From contig NZ_VDMB01000001.1 of the NCBI RefSeq assembly GCF_006175995.1, positions 291,069 to 355,068 on the forward strand: a stretch of 64,000 bases of DNA, in the 5' to 3' direction. The DNA comes from Desulfobotulus mexicanus. Lineage in GTDB: Bacteria > Desulfobacterota > Desulfobacteria > Desulfobacterales > ASO4-4. Both the position numbers and the translations under genes were made by a program. The notes beneath the pieces were generated by a model, which saw only the letters and a program-made list of their open reading frames with translations, made no database searches and was not told the DNA's origin. Shown here piece after piece: positions 7,793 through 16,513 of the stretch (positions are counted from its first letter, which is position 1; every line of letters begins with the position of its first letter).

Positions 7793-10597
7793 ATGGGCCA
7801 CAACAGCCTGAAAGGCTGCTTTGGTATCTGTCTGGTCATACTGTTTTTCAGTCTGTCAGCTTCAAGGGCGGATGCCCTTTCCGTTGCCTGGGGCGGGGAT
7901 TGGAAAACCCTTAAAAGTGAGCATTTTGAAATTCACTTCGAAGATGGTTTTCAGGAGATGGCCCGGCGCTGTCTTGCCATTGCAGAAGGTGTGCACCTTG
8001 AGCTTCTTCCTTTTTTTGGGTCCGGGCCTGTAAAAAGAACGCATATCGTATTGTCCGATGATACGGATTTTTCCAATGGCTGGGCAACGGTTCTGCCCTA
8101 TGGCCGGATCAGGCTTTTTGTTGCAGCACCTTCCGATCCCGGAAGTCTTGAGAGTTATGATGAATGGCTGCATCTTCTTATCCGCCATGAGTATGTACAT
8201 ATCCTTCATATGGAAATGGGCCGGGGAGCTGTAAATGCAGGCAGAAAGATTTTTGGCCGTTTTCCCCTGCTTTTTCCCCATGTCCTGACTCCTGTTTTTC
8301 TGCTGGAGGGTATGGCCGTTTATTTTGAATCCGATGCGGTCGCAGGTTACGGTCGGTTGCAGGGCAGCCATTATGCAGCCCAGATGGCCCTTGAGGTAAG
8401 AAACGGAAACTGGAAGGATCTTCAGGAAGTGGTGGTTCCCCTGCGGAACTGGCCCATTAATAAGGCTTATCTTTATGGGGCCTTTTTTATTGACTACCTG
8501 ATTTCCGTTTATGGCAAAGATGCTGTGGCTGAATTTCTGTACCGCCAGAGTGGGGAGCTGATTCCTTTTTTCACACTGAATTTTCAGGCAAAGCGGGTGT
8601 TTGGAAAAATTTTTCCTGCACTCTGGGAAGATTTCCGGCTGGCCATGGAAGAACGCTTTGCCGATGGTCACTCCGAAGGGGAAGGCATGGAAGAAAGGAT
8701 GCTGCCTTCCGGGAACTTTTTCCATCAGGTGACTGCCGTTGCAGGAGATGATTTTTTTCTTGTGGAAGACAGTGGAAAGGATCGTCGCAGGCTTTTCAGG
8801 TATACGGAAAAGGGGCGTGAGCCCATAATGGCCCTGCGGCCCCTGAGCGATATGGATGTGGCCGAAGATGGCCGCCTTGCCGTTTCCCGTATCCTGAGGA
8901 GTGTGGATGGCCGGGTGTTCCATGATATATTTATCCATATGCCGGAGGTGGGATGGAAGAGACTGACCCGGAATCAGCGTTTCAGCAGGGTACGCTGGAT
9001 GCCCTCAGGTGAGAGTCTTCTGGTCAGTCGGCAGCAGGCGGGGCTGAGTGAGCTGTATTTCCTTGATATGGAAGGAAGTATGCGGCTCCTCTGGCGGGGA
9101 AGCGAAGGGGATGTGCTGGGGGCCTTTGATGTGGATGCCGCAGGGGAGCGGCTGGTAGCAGGTCTGAAGCGGGCCGGACAGGGCTGGAATCTGGAAATTA
9201 TGGACCTTGCCACAGGAGGATGGAGCGGGCTGACATCTACTCCTTTTATGGAGAACCAGCCTTCTTTTATGCCGGATGGTCGTATCCTTTTTTCTGCGGA
9301 TTATGATGGTGTCTATAATGTCTATGTCATGGATACGGAAACGGGGATGCTGGAGCAGTGGACCCGTTCTTCCGGTGGTGCATTCAGTCCCGGTTTTGCA
9401 GGGAATAAGGGTCTTTATTATCAGGCCTATACCGCAGATGGATTCAGGCTTATGCGGGTGGATCATCCTGCTGCCCTGAAGGCTTTTCCCAAGGAAGATG
9501 TGGCCGGTGAAAAGATTTCCCCCTTTCTTTTTGATGCAATAGAGAATCTGGGGTCGGAAAGAAAATATTCTCCCCTTCAAAGCCTTAGGCCCCGGTACTG
9601 GTTTCCTGTGTGGCTTTCCAGTGGGGAGTCAAGCCAGCTGGGATTTGAGACCCATGGAAGTGATGCCCTGGACCGCCACAGTTATGGTCTCATGGCTGCC
9701 TATGATATGAAAAATGATCTTGTAAACGGCAGCCTGACCTATGCCTGTGATAATCGATGGCTTCTGCTTCTGGACAGGAGCCATCGTTTTGGTGAGGTGA
9801 GGGTCGGCGAGGTTTTTTGGGATTACACCATACGTGAAGACCGTGTGACCCTGCAGCGTAACCATCTTTTGAATTTTTTTGAGGACAGGTTGGCCCTGCA
9901 CGGGGGGCTCGTCCATGAGCGGGATACTCTGGTGGATGCTCCTTCAGTTTTTTCAAGGGTGTCCATGGAATCCAATCTGGCCGGTATGGCCCTGACCTTC
10001 AGGGACGAGGAACACTATATCCATGTGCCCGGTATAGGATGGGGTTTTTACGGAGAGCTGATAGCAGAAAGTAATGAGATTCTGGACAGCGATTACAAGG
10101 GCGCTGTGGTGCAGGGTGCCATCCGTAAAATATGGAATCTGCCGGGGCCACGTACCCTTGGTGTACGCCTTGCCGGGGGTTATGCGGATCAGGAAGCAAA
10201 ACCCTTTCGCATCGGTGGTACCCGTACAGGGGAGGAAATGAGGCTTTTCGGCAGGAATGAGGCTGTCCTCAGGGGTTATCCCCGCTCCGTTCAGACGGGA
10301 AACATATATGCGGCCCAGCGCCTGAGTCTTACTTCCATGCTTTTTCGGGTGGAGCGGAACTGGTCCCTGATGCCCTTTGGTCTGGGGGATATTTCCGGAA
10401 GCATTCACGTGGATTCCGGAAGCGCCTGGGATGAGGGCAGGGCCATGCGTCAGCTTACCGGAGCAGGTCTTGAGCTTCATGTGGAACTGGTGCTGGGGTA
10501 TCATTTCACAGCACCCCTTGTGCTCGGGTATGCCAGGGGGCTGGATAAGGATCTGGGAGAAGATCAGTTCTATACGGCCTTAGGTTTTTCCTTTTAA
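7793..10597 (+). CDS. Secreted HExxH metallopeptidase-like protein with PD40 propeller and C-terminal outer-membrane barrel
   Basis: A 934-residue protein with a signal peptide (residues 1-28, cleavage near SRADA-LSV). A peptidase-MA-like domain follows: the zinc motif HEYVH at 132-136 and a plausible third ligand E172 in LLEGMAVYFESD. Residues of about 310-540 contain repeated propeller motifs (FMPDGRILFSADYDGVYNVYVMD and similar) typical of TolB-like PD40 repeats. The last 350 or so residues are a string of amphipathic beta-strands with a terminal aromatic (GFSF), as expected for an outer-membrane barrel of the Omp85/surface-antigen type. GGGAGG precedes the ATG. Likely location is periplasm/outer membrane. 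Substrate unknown; proteolysis is inferred from the motif only. Confidence 0.8.
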   Translation: MGHNSLKGCFGICLVILFFSLSASRADALSVAWGGDWKTLKSEHFEIHFEDGFQEMARRCLAIAEGVHLELLPFFGSGPVKRTHIVLSDDTDFSNGWATVLPYGRIRLFVAAPSDPGSLESYDEWLHLLIRHEYVHILHMEMGRGAVNAGRKIFGRFPLLFPHVLTPVFLLEGMAVYFESDAVAGYGRLQGSHYAAQMALEVRNGNWKDLQEVVVPLRNWPINKAYLYGAFFIDYLISVYGKDAVAEFLYRQSGELIPFFTLNFQAKRVFGKIFPALWEDFRLAMEERFADGHSEGEGMEERMLPSGNFFHQVTAVAGDDFFLVEDSGKDRRRLFRYTEKGREPIMALRPLSDMDVAEDGRLAVSRILRSVDGRVFHDIFIHMPEVGWKRLTRNQRFSRVRWMPSGESLLVSRQQAGLSELYFLDMEGSMRLLWRGSEGDVLGAFDVDAAGERLVAGLKRAGQGWNLEIMDLATGGWSGLTSTPFMENQPSFMPDGRILFSADYDGVYNVYVMDTETGMLEQWTRSSGGAFSPGFAGNKGLYYQAYTADGFRLMRVDHPAALKAFPKEDVAGEKISPFLFDAIENLGSERKYSPLQSLRPRYWFPVWLSSGESSQLGFETHGSDALDRHSYGLMAAYDMKNDLVNGSLTYACDNRWLLLLDRSHRFGEVRVGEVFWDYTIREDRVTLQRNHLLNFFEDRLALHGGLVHERDTLVDAPSVFSRVSMESNLAGMALTFRDEEHYIHVPGIGWGFYGELIAESNEILDSDYKGAVVQGAIRKIWNLPGPRTLGVRLAGGYADQEAKPFRIGGTRTGEEMRLFGRNEAVLRGYPRSVQTGNIYAAQRLSLTSMLFRVERNWSLMPFGLGDISGSIHVDSGSAWDEGRAMRQLTGAGLELHVELVLGYHFTAPLVLGYARGLDKDLGEDQFYTALGFSF

Positions 10598-10618
10598 ACT
10601 GTGAATAAAAACAATGCT

Positions 10619-10972
10619 GTAACTATTCAACGCCGTCTGCGTTGGCTTAGGACCATAGCTGTCAGGCATATGCACAGGCACCCAGGCTGTTTGCCCGTGA
10701 CGCAATCTTATTCGGAAGCTTCTTGTCCTGTGCGGAAGCGGCAAAAACTCCCCGCCACAGGCAGGATAAGCTTTTTGATTACCATGGCAGGCTTAAGCAC
10801 GCTGCCTTTGTGGCGGCTCAGACAGTTTGCCGCTTCTTTCGCACAGGTCTGCAAAGCTTTGATCCGAAACGATTGCAAAGTCACTTGCAAACAGCCAAGG
10901 TGCCTTGCAATCGTTCAAAGCTGTTGAAATTACAATGCATGAAATTCAAAATTAAATTTCCTGAATAATTAC
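10619..10972 (+). repeat. Dispersed palindromic element, copy 2 (forward)
   Basis: Full copy filling almost the whole gap (10598-11004): it starts 21 nt after the preceding stop codon and ends 32 nt before the next ATG. Terminal repeats are worn (gtaactattcaacgc and ctgaataattac), while the internal arms are intact. There is no room for a separate promoter between the element and the downstream ribosome-binding site. Confidence 0.92.
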
Positions 10973-11004
10973 ACAAAATTTTTAGCATAAAGGAGATCTG
11001 TTTT

Positions 11005-11820
11005 ATGTCGCCCTATCCCTTTCCATGGTTTCTGTCCTATCCCGCAGCCTTTGCTGGGCTGGCTCTGGCCCTGATTCTGAACGTATGGTCCTTTGGTCAT
11101 GCCCTTCTCATGGGTTTTCAGGTTCTGTTGCTTTTTGTTGCAGCTCTCTGGCTGGTTCTGGGACTGCCCTATGTGCAGGGGCGTTACAGGGAAAAAAAGA
11201 CCCGCTTCAGAACGGCTTTTTCCCGGATGCAGGATGAAGGGCTTTCGGAAGAAGAAAGGGAGAAAATTCTGAAAAAAGAGGGCGGGGAAAAAGAGACTTC
11301 AGTCAATGCTGCGGCAGATACGGCTTCAGATAATACAGTTCGTAAGCCCGATTTTCATGGAACATCCCGAAGTGGGCAGAGTCAATTGTCACAAGAGCTG
11401 GATCCGGGCGACTGGCTCGAAGATGCCCTTTCAAAAGAAATATCTCCGGTTCCTGTTCAGGAAAAAAAGGGTGCAGCAAAGCCTGAGGAGGAAGCTCCCC
11501 TGCTTTCTGGACAGGAGGATGCCATTTTATTTCAAGGGTCTGAGGACGGGCAGGAGAAGGAAGTTGATCAGGCTGCATCTGTGCCGGAAAGTTCCGGAAC
11601 TGACCAGAGAAGAGGGCTGGAAGCTCTGGCAGTGCCCTTGGTTGTGATACGGGAAATTCTGGAAAAAGAAGCCCCGGTTTCCGTGGATATGGCAGAGGTC
11701 TTTTGTCTTCAGGAAGGCTATGGACTCAATCAGGCTTTGGGAGAAATCAATATGGCTGCGGAAGAAAGTCTGGGGCATCGCCTCTTTCAGGTAAGAGGTG
11801 AGGTGGTTGAAAAAATTTAA
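11005..11820 (+). CDS. Unrecognised membrane-anchored protein
   Basis: A 271-residue protein that I do not recognise. Two hydrophobic segments (about residues 12-32 and 36-57) would anchor it in the inner membrane. A charged helical stretch rich in Lys and Glu (60-95) follows, then a low-complexity acidic linker (95-200). A conserved-looking C-terminal domain (about 205-271, containing VVIREILEKEAPVSVDMAE and LGHRLFQVRGEVV) is loosely reminiscent of TerB-C-like helical modules, which is only a guess. The start is well supported by AAGGAG ten bases upstream of the ATG. It lies between repeat copy 2 and a repeat fragment, with no clear operon partner. Confidence 0.7.
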   Translation: MSPYPFPWFLSYPAAFAGLALALILNVWSFGHALLMGFQVLLLFVAALWLVLGLPYVQGRYREKKTRFRTAFSRMQDEGLSEEEREKILKKEGGEKETSVNAAADTASDNTVRKPDFHGTSRSGQSQLSQELDPGDWLEDALSKEISPVPVQEKKGAAKPEEEAPLLSGQEDAILFQGSEDGQEKEVDQAASVPESSGTDQRRGLEALAVPLVVIREILEKEAPVSVDMAEVFCLQEGYGLNQALGEINMAAEESLGHRLFQVRGEVVEKI

Positions 11821-11912
11821 ATATTCAGCATCTTTATTCTTGAGATACAGGTGTGGGTTTTCAAGTGGAAGAGACAGTCAGGCTGTTGGTGGGTGACATT
11901 GCAATCGTTTCG
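11819..11912 (-). repeat. Fragment of the dispersed palindromic element
   Basis: Between the convergent ends of the previous gene and ubiX. It begins with a worn terminal repeat (aatattcagcat) and ends in gtgacattgcaatcgtttcg, a 20-nt match to the reverse-orientation arm of full copies. It stops abruptly there, so only about one quarter to one third of an element remains. Confidence 0.7.
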
Positions 11913-11935
11913 TAATTAAGAAATGGTCTGCTTGT

Positions 11936-12520
11936 CTATGCCCCCTGCCAGGGTGGCATTAGATTCTGGGGGCAGCCCAGGTGGTCAAGAATCCGGGCCA
12001 CAACGGAGTCCACAAGGGCTTCCATGTCTTTGGGGAAATGATAAAAGGCCGGGCTTGCCGGAAGGATGGTGGCCCCGGTATTTGCGAGGGAGAGAAGATT
12101 TTTCAGGTGGATGGCGTGGAGGGGGGCTTCTCTGGGTACCAGAATGAGGGGCCTTTTTTCTTTGAGGCAGACATCTGCGGCCCTGTGAATGAGGTTGTCT
12201 CCTATGCCTGCGGCAATGTTGCCTATGCTGCGCATGGCACAGGGGACGATGGCCATGCCGTTATGGGCAAACGATCCCGATGCCGGAGGTGTAAAGAAGT
12301 CATGGACTTCATGGATGTTCAGGCCGGAAATACTGCTGAGCTTATTGCGGTTTTCAAGAATGTCTAAGATCTTATCCGAACCCATTTCATGGGCCAGCAC
12401 GCTTTTTCCCGAATCCGAGATTACAAGGTGAACTTCTGCCCTTTGAAGCAGAAGGTTTTCTAAGGTCCGGATGCCGTAGATGACGCCGGATGCGCCTGTA
12501 ATGGCAAGAACAAAGCGCAT
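11936..12520 (-). CDS. ubiX: UbiX-family flavin prenyltransferase
   Basis: A 194-residue flavoprotein that makes prenylated FMN, the cofactor of UbiD-type decarboxylases. The flavin-binding N-terminus (LAITGASGVIYG, residues 5-16), the VPCAMRSIGNIAAGIGDNLI block and the LVPREAPLHAIHLKNLLSLANTGATILPASPAFY block are diagnostic. Its start codon directly abuts the stop of ubiA (12520/12521), indicating translational coupling. Together with UbiA this points to isoprenoid quinone synthesis, in this kind of anaerobe probably menaquinone, but the decarboxylase partner is not in the window. Confidence 0.94.
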   Translation of the reverse strand: MRFVLAITGASGVIYGIRTLENLLLQRAEVHLVISDSGKSVLAHEMGSDKILDILENRNKLSSISGLNIHEVHDFFTPPASGSFAHNGMAIVPCAMRSIGNIAAGIGDNLIHRAADVCLKEKRPLILVPREAPLHAIHLKNLLSLANTGATILPASPAFYHFPKDMEALVDSVVARILDHLGCPQNLMPPWQGA

Positions 12521-13405
12521 TTAAAAGCCTTTCCCTGTCCAGATGTCGAGAAGTATACCCACAAAGAGAAGCAGGCTTATGATGCTGTTCACATGGAAAA
12601 AGGCTATGGGTATGCTGGAAAGGTCATTTTCTTTTACCATGCTGTGTTCCAGTATGAGAAGACCGCAGATGATAAGGGCAAAAATGATGAATACAGGCCC
12701 CAGATCAAAGGCTGGATAAAGGGAGAAGATGAAAAGGGCACAGATGCCATGGAGTGTTCTGGCAAGCAGAAGGGCTTTTCTGATGCCCAATCGTGCAGGT
12801 ATGGAGTGGAGTCCTGCTTTTTTGTCAAAGTCCGTATCCTGACAGGCATAGAGGATGTCAAAGCCTGCTATGTGGGTGAAAAGTACTGCGGAAAGCAGGA
12901 GAACTTCCAAGGAAAGACTGCCCGTAAGGGCCACCCATGCGGCGGCCGGGGCCATGGCAATGGCCAGCCCCAGATAGAAATGACAGAGCAGTGTAAAACG
13001 TTTGGTGTAGGAATAGCCAAAAAGAAATAAGAGAACGGGAATGGAAAGATTTCTGCATAGGGGACCAAGGGCTGCAGCACTAATAATAAAAACCATGCTG
13101 GAAAGTATAACGAGAAGAAGGGCTGCATTGGGGGATATTTTGCCTGCTGGAATTTCACGCATGGCGGTTCTGGGATTGCCAGCATCCAGTTTTGCATCGG
13201 CAATGCGGTTAAAGCCCATGGCAGCGGTACGGGCCGATACTACGGCCACAAGGATGAAAAGGAGCTCTATGGCATGTATGGGTGTTTCACGGGCTGCCAG
13301 CACCACAGCAGAAAGAACAAAGGGCAGGGCAAAAACGGAATGGGAAAATTTGATCATCTGACCGTAGGTGATTGTTGTGTCTATGGCTTTATGAAGGGGG
13401 CTCAT
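12521..13405 (-). CDS. ubiA: UbiA-family prenyltransferase (quinone biosynthesis; MqnP-like possible)
   Basis: A 294-residue integral membrane prenyltransferase with about eight hydrophobic helices. The first Asp-rich motif is N66-R-I-A-D70-A-K-L-D74; the second is near 190 (DILYACQDTDFD). It attaches a polyprenyl chain to an aromatic quinone precursor. Family members of this kind in Deltaproteobacteria often act in the futalosine menaquinone route (MqnP); choosing between 4-hydroxybenzoate and dihydroxynaphthoate substrates is not possible from sequence alone. It follows the methyltransferase gene by 26 bp and abuts ubiX. Confidence 0.88.
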   Translation of the reverse strand: MSPLHKAIDTTITYGQMIKFSHSVFALPFVLSAVVLAARETPIHAIELLFILVAVVSARTAAMGFNRIADAKLDAGNPRTAMREIPAGKISPNAALLLVILSSMVFIISAAALGPLCRNLSIPVLLFLFGYSYTKRFTLLCHFYLGLAIAMAPAAAWVALTGSLSLEVLLLSAVLFTHIAGFDILYACQDTDFDKKAGLHSIPARLGIRKALLLARTLHGICALFIFSLYPAFDLGPVFIIFALIICGLLILEHSMVKENDLSSIPIAFFHVNSIISLLLFVGILLDIWTGKGF

Positions 13406-13431
13406 GGCTTTCTTTCAGGCGGGTTTCAGTA

Positions 13432-14220
13432 TCAGGAATCCTTACGCATTTTTTCCCCGGACTGGGCAGCAAAGCCCGTAATGCCCTCATTATATCTGGA
13501 TTCCGAAGGATAGGGAAGGGCCAGGGGCCGGACCCGGAATCTGGGTTTCAGGGTAACAACCATGCCCACAAAGGTACCAAAGGGCATGCGTCGGGCCAGG
13601 GGCCAGGTATCCGGAGAAAAACTTATGGAGCCGGATGTCTCGGGAAAAAGACAGATGGATCTCCAGGTGACGGGGACATCTCCGACCAGTTCCTTTACCA
13701 TGGTTTTCATTTCCCACAATGAAAAAAAACGGGCCTTTGCGTAGATGCCCTTGCCAAAAAAACCCTGAATGCGGCGTTGTACACCCTTGATGGCGTATCT
13801 GTTGAGTACCCCGATAAAAACCCGGTCTTTGGCCACGCGGAAGGCTTCTTCCATGGCTTTTTTCGGTTCAGAAACAAACTCCAGGGTGGTGAAAAGGCAG
13901 GCGTGGTTGAAGGAATTGTCATCAAAGGGAAGGTCTTCTGCATAGCCACGGAAAAGGCCTGCTTTGTTTCCCAGTCTTTCCAGAGCAAGATCCAGCATGA
14001 AGGGAGAGGGCTCCAGTCCCGTACAGTCCAGGCCCCGGCTGATGCAGGCTTCCAGAATTTCTCCGTACCCGCATCCTATATCCAGAATGGAGTCTTCCGG
14101 TGCAGGGCAGAGAAGGTCAAAGAAAAGTCTGGTTTCCAGGGTTGTGGAAAGAAGGCCTTCTTCACTCTGTCGCCATTTCAGGTAGGTTTCGCTGTCTTTT
14201 TGGTCGAATACGTGTCCCAT
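13432..14220 (-). CDS. Class I SAM-dependent methyltransferase
   Basis: A 262-residue protein. SAM-binding motif I is at about residues 40-50 (ILDIGCGYGEI), followed by the acidic motif II end (GLEPSP) and motif III/IV (GYAEDLPFDDNSFNHACLFTTLEFV). The C-terminal half is basic and less typical. Placement 26 bp upstream of ubiA on the same strand suggests co-transcription. A role in methylating a quinone intermediate is possible, but the sequence is not clearly UbiE/MenG, so the substrate is left open. The start at 14220 is the first ATG in frame. Confidence 0.75.
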   Translation of the reverse strand: MGHVFDQKDSETYLKWRQSEEGLLSTTLETRLFFDLLCPAPEDSILDIGCGYGEILEACISRGLDCTGLEPSPFMLDLALERLGNKAGLFRGYAEDLPFDDNSFNHACLFTTLEFVSEPKKAMEEAFRVAKDRVFIGVLNRYAIKGVQRRIQGFFGKGIYAKARFFSLWEMKTMVKELVGDVPVTWRSICLFPETSGSISFSPDTWPLARRMPFGTFVGMVVTLKPRFRVRPLALPYPSESRYNEGITGFAAQSGEKMRKDS

Positions 14221-14357
14221 AGAAAAGATTTTTAGGCAATTCGGGCGGTGTATGCAAGTAAAAAACAGGGTGATTGCTTTTTAGTTTATGGTTTTCGGTC
14301 TGTGTTTTTCGGAAATATGGTCTTTGGTGGGGGAGCAGTGTCAGAGGGGGGAGGGGT

Positions 14358-14786
14358 TCAAAAACAGCCGGGAATGTCTTTTTCCAGAGTCAGACGGTTT
14401 CCTTTTTCATTATAACGGAAGGTGTTGAAATAGTTTTTCATGATATGGATTCCCCTGCCGTTTTCTGCGTCCGGATTTGTTTTCTGGGATGTTCGCCAGT
14501 TGAACCCAGGACCTTCATCCATAATCTCAAGGACAATGCGCTGACCGATGATCTGGACCTGGTAGGTGATTATTCCTTCCGGAAGATTGATGCTGCCGTG
14601 GCGGACGGCATTGGTCAGTGCTTCCCGCATCCCAAGGCAGATGGAAAAGGTGAGGGCTTCAAGATTTTGTTTTTTTAAAAAAAGCTGGGTTTCATGGCTG
14701 GCCAGGTCAATATTTCTCATATCGGCACCCATGCGGATGGCAAGGCCCTGTGCTATTTCTTCCACGATGAAAAGTTTATGGTTCAT
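14358..14786 (-). CDS. RsbW-like histidine-kinase-type ATPase (anti-sigma/switch kinase)
   Basis: A 142-residue single-domain GHKL ATPase: N box REALTNAVRHG (about 55-65), G1 box DEGPGFNW (about 90-97) and G2 box GRGIHIMKNY (about 111-120). There is no phosphorylatable His domain or sensor, matching the RsbW/SpoIIAB group that phosphorylate anti-anti-sigma (STAS) proteins or bind sigma factors. It is the last gene of a minus-strand set with a receiver-SpoIIE phosphatase and an Hpt protein, the usual composition of a partner-switching module. No STAS protein is found nearby. Confidence 0.83.
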   Translation of the reverse strand: MNHKLFIVEEIAQGLAIRMGADMRNIDLASHETQLFLKKQNLEALTFSICLGMREALTNAVRHGSINLPEGIITYQVQIIGQRIVLEIMDEGPGFNWRTSQKTNPDAENGRGIHIMKNYFNTFRYNEKGNRLTLEKDIPGCF

Positions 14787-14834
14787 GGCTTTGCTCCATA
14801 AAAAAAGCGGAGGGTTTATCCTGTAGGCAGAAGT

Positions 14835-15992
14835 TCAGATTTCAATGGCCAGGATAACAATATCATCTTCAATGGGGACTTCCGGAGGCAGAAGAATATT
14901 CCGGATACCTTTTACGGCCTCTGCAATGGGAAGACCGCGTACTTCTTCACAGGCACCCAGCATGCGTTCCGATGCCTGGGACCATACGGAACGGTCCAGG
15001 CTGCTTTCCACAAGGCCGTCTGAATACAGATAAAAACGGTCCCCGGACTTAACGGGAAGAACCTGTGTTCCGAAGATAACATTGCGGAACATACCCAGAA
15101 TATCCCCATCTATACGGATCAGCCGGGCCGGAGCATTTTCCGGTACATATACCGCAGGAGGGTGGCCGGCATTTACCAGGGTCAGTTTCATGGTTTTACG
15201 GTTCAGGTGGGCATAGGATGCTGTCAGGTATTTGTTTTCAGGCAGAATCTCTACCAGAACATCATTGATAAGCTTTATACTTTCTGCTGGCTGGTATATG
15301 GGAGTGCAGTTCTGTTTCATCAGGGCTTTGATGGATGCCGTAAGATAGGAGGTGCTGATGTCATGGCCGGAAAAGTCCGCCACAAGGTAGCCGTGTATGT
15401 CTTTGCATATGGCAATAACATCATAGAAGTCGCCACCTGCCTCCTGAAAGGATTCATAAATGGCTGCAAAGCGGGCTTCCGGTAAAGATTCCGGAGTTAC
15501 CAGCAGGGATGTCTGGGCTTTTTTGAGTTGCCTCAGTTTCTGGGCCTGGCTGATGATAAGGGAGTTGGTGGCAATGGACAGCTTCAGATGCAGTCTTACC
15601 CTTGCCAGCACTTCCATGGGATGAAAGGGCTTTATAATATAATCCACAGCACCCAGATCAAAACCTTCGATTTTGGATTCTATTTCGCTGACACCCGTGA
15701 GAAAGATCACTGGAATGGATGCGGTGGCTGTGTGGTTTTTAAGAAAACGGATCACGCTGAAACCGTCTTCACCGGGCATCATGATATCCAGCAGAATCAG
15801 ATCCGGCATGTTTTCCAGCGCAAGCTCCCGGGCCTTTGGCCCGTTGGCTGCCGTAAGAATTCTGTAACCTTCCTTGGAGAGAGCCGTTTCCAGAAGTCTG
15901 ACGTTTATGGGGCTGTCGTCCACCACAAGAAGGGTCAGTTCCTTTGGGGCAGGTATATGGGAAGCCGGGAGATCGGGCATGGAAGTCTCCAT
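14835..15992 (-). CDS. Response regulator with SpoIIE/PP2C phosphatase output (RsbU-like)
   Basis: A 385-residue protein. The receiver domain spans about residues 17-135, with the acidic pair in VVDDSP, the phospho-acceptor Asp in LILLDIMMPGEDGF and the conserved Lys in YIIKPF. The C-terminal PP2C-type SpoIIE phosphatase has the metal-binding blocks GGDFYDV, VADFSGHD and a later EDDIVIL. It would dephosphorylate a STAS antagonist in response to phosphorylation. It lies 5 bp downstream of the Hpt gene, which could donate or receive phosphate, and 48 bp upstream of the RsbW-like gene. Confidence 0.9.
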   Translation of the reverse strand: METSMPDLPASHIPAPKELTLLVVDDSPINVRLLETALSKEGYRILTAANGPKARELALENMPDLILLDIMMPGEDGFSVIRFLKNHTATASIPVIFLTGVSEIESKIEGFDLGAVDYIIKPFHPMEVLARVRLHLKLSIATNSLIISQAQKLRQLKKAQTSLLVTPESLPEARFAAIYESFQEAGGDFYDVIAICKDIHGYLVADFSGHDISTSYLTASIKALMKQNCTPIYQPAESIKLINDVLVEILPENKYLTASYAHLNRKTMKLTLVNAGHPPAVYVPENAPARLIRIDGDILGMFRNVIFGTQVLPVKSGDRFYLYSDGLVESSLDRSVWSQASERMLGACEEVRGLPIAEAVKGIRNILLPPEVPIEDDIVILAIEI

Positions 15993-15997
15993 TTGTA

Positions 15998-16312
15998 TTA
16001 CAGGGCGCTTTGAAGGATGGTAACTTCTTTTTTCAGGGCTGCAGGCAGGGATGCAAGGACGCTGAGTTTGCCTTCAGCTGCTTTTTTTTCACCCACAGTG
16101 GTGAGGACATAAATGGCTTTAAAGCCAAGATTACCTGAGGCTCCTTTTATGTTGTGGGCAATATCCTTTACAGAATTGGCATCCTGGTTCTCAAGGGCTT
16201 TTTCAAGGCGTGCAATATCATCAGTGGTTGTTTGAATGAAAAGTTCTGTCAGTTCGATAAAATCCGCTATCTCCAGTCCGAGTTCTTCGGCAAGTTTTTT
16301 AAAGTCTGTCAT
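15998..16312 (-). CDS. Histidine phosphotransfer (Hpt) domain protein
   Basis: A 104-residue all-helical protein. The phospho-accepting histidine is H53 in the Hpt consensus AHNIKGASGNLG. It has no other domain. The gene starts the signalling set and is followed after 5 bp by the receiver-SpoIIE gene, so the natural partner is that receiver. A hybrid histidine kinase feeding this relay is not present in the window. Confidence 0.87.
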   Translation of the reverse strand: MTDFKKLAEELGLEIADFIELTELFIQTTTDDIARLEKALENQDANSVKDIAHNIKGASGNLGFKAIYVLTTVGEKKAAEGKLSVLASLPAALKKEVTILQSAL

Positions 16313-16473
16313 GGCAGCGTCTCCATGGGGGAGAAGAGGAGGAAGGGGATAAAAAGTATGCTTTTTTCAGGTTGGGACATATAATGCCTTTTACTTTACC
16401 CTGACAGGCTCAGGACTGCAAGTCCAAAGCCTGTGAGAAGAAAAAGAAGGCCCATGGCGTGTTCATAAAAAGC

Positions 16474-16513
16474 TTGACCTCATGGTTTCTTTGGGAGATA
16501 TATCAAGAGATAT
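16474..16513 (+). promoter_or_regulatory. Candidate promoter and palindromic operator at the SahR-like gene
   Basis: TTGACC (16474-16479), a 17-nt spacer and GATATA resemble a sigma70 promoter. A perfect inverted repeat ATATC-AAGA-GATAT spans 16500-16513. The two together suggest autoregulation by the ArsR-type protein encoded here. If this is the promoter, translation would start at the ATG at 16512 rather than 16482. No experimental motif is matched; this is pattern reading only. Confidence 0.35.

Noticed and set aside
10601-10968. Short Arg/Ala-rich frames recurring in every repeat copy
   Set aside because: The same peptides appear because the DNA repeats. They lie in several frames and both strands, lack ribosome-binding sites and are broken differently in each copy, so they are not a conserved small protein.
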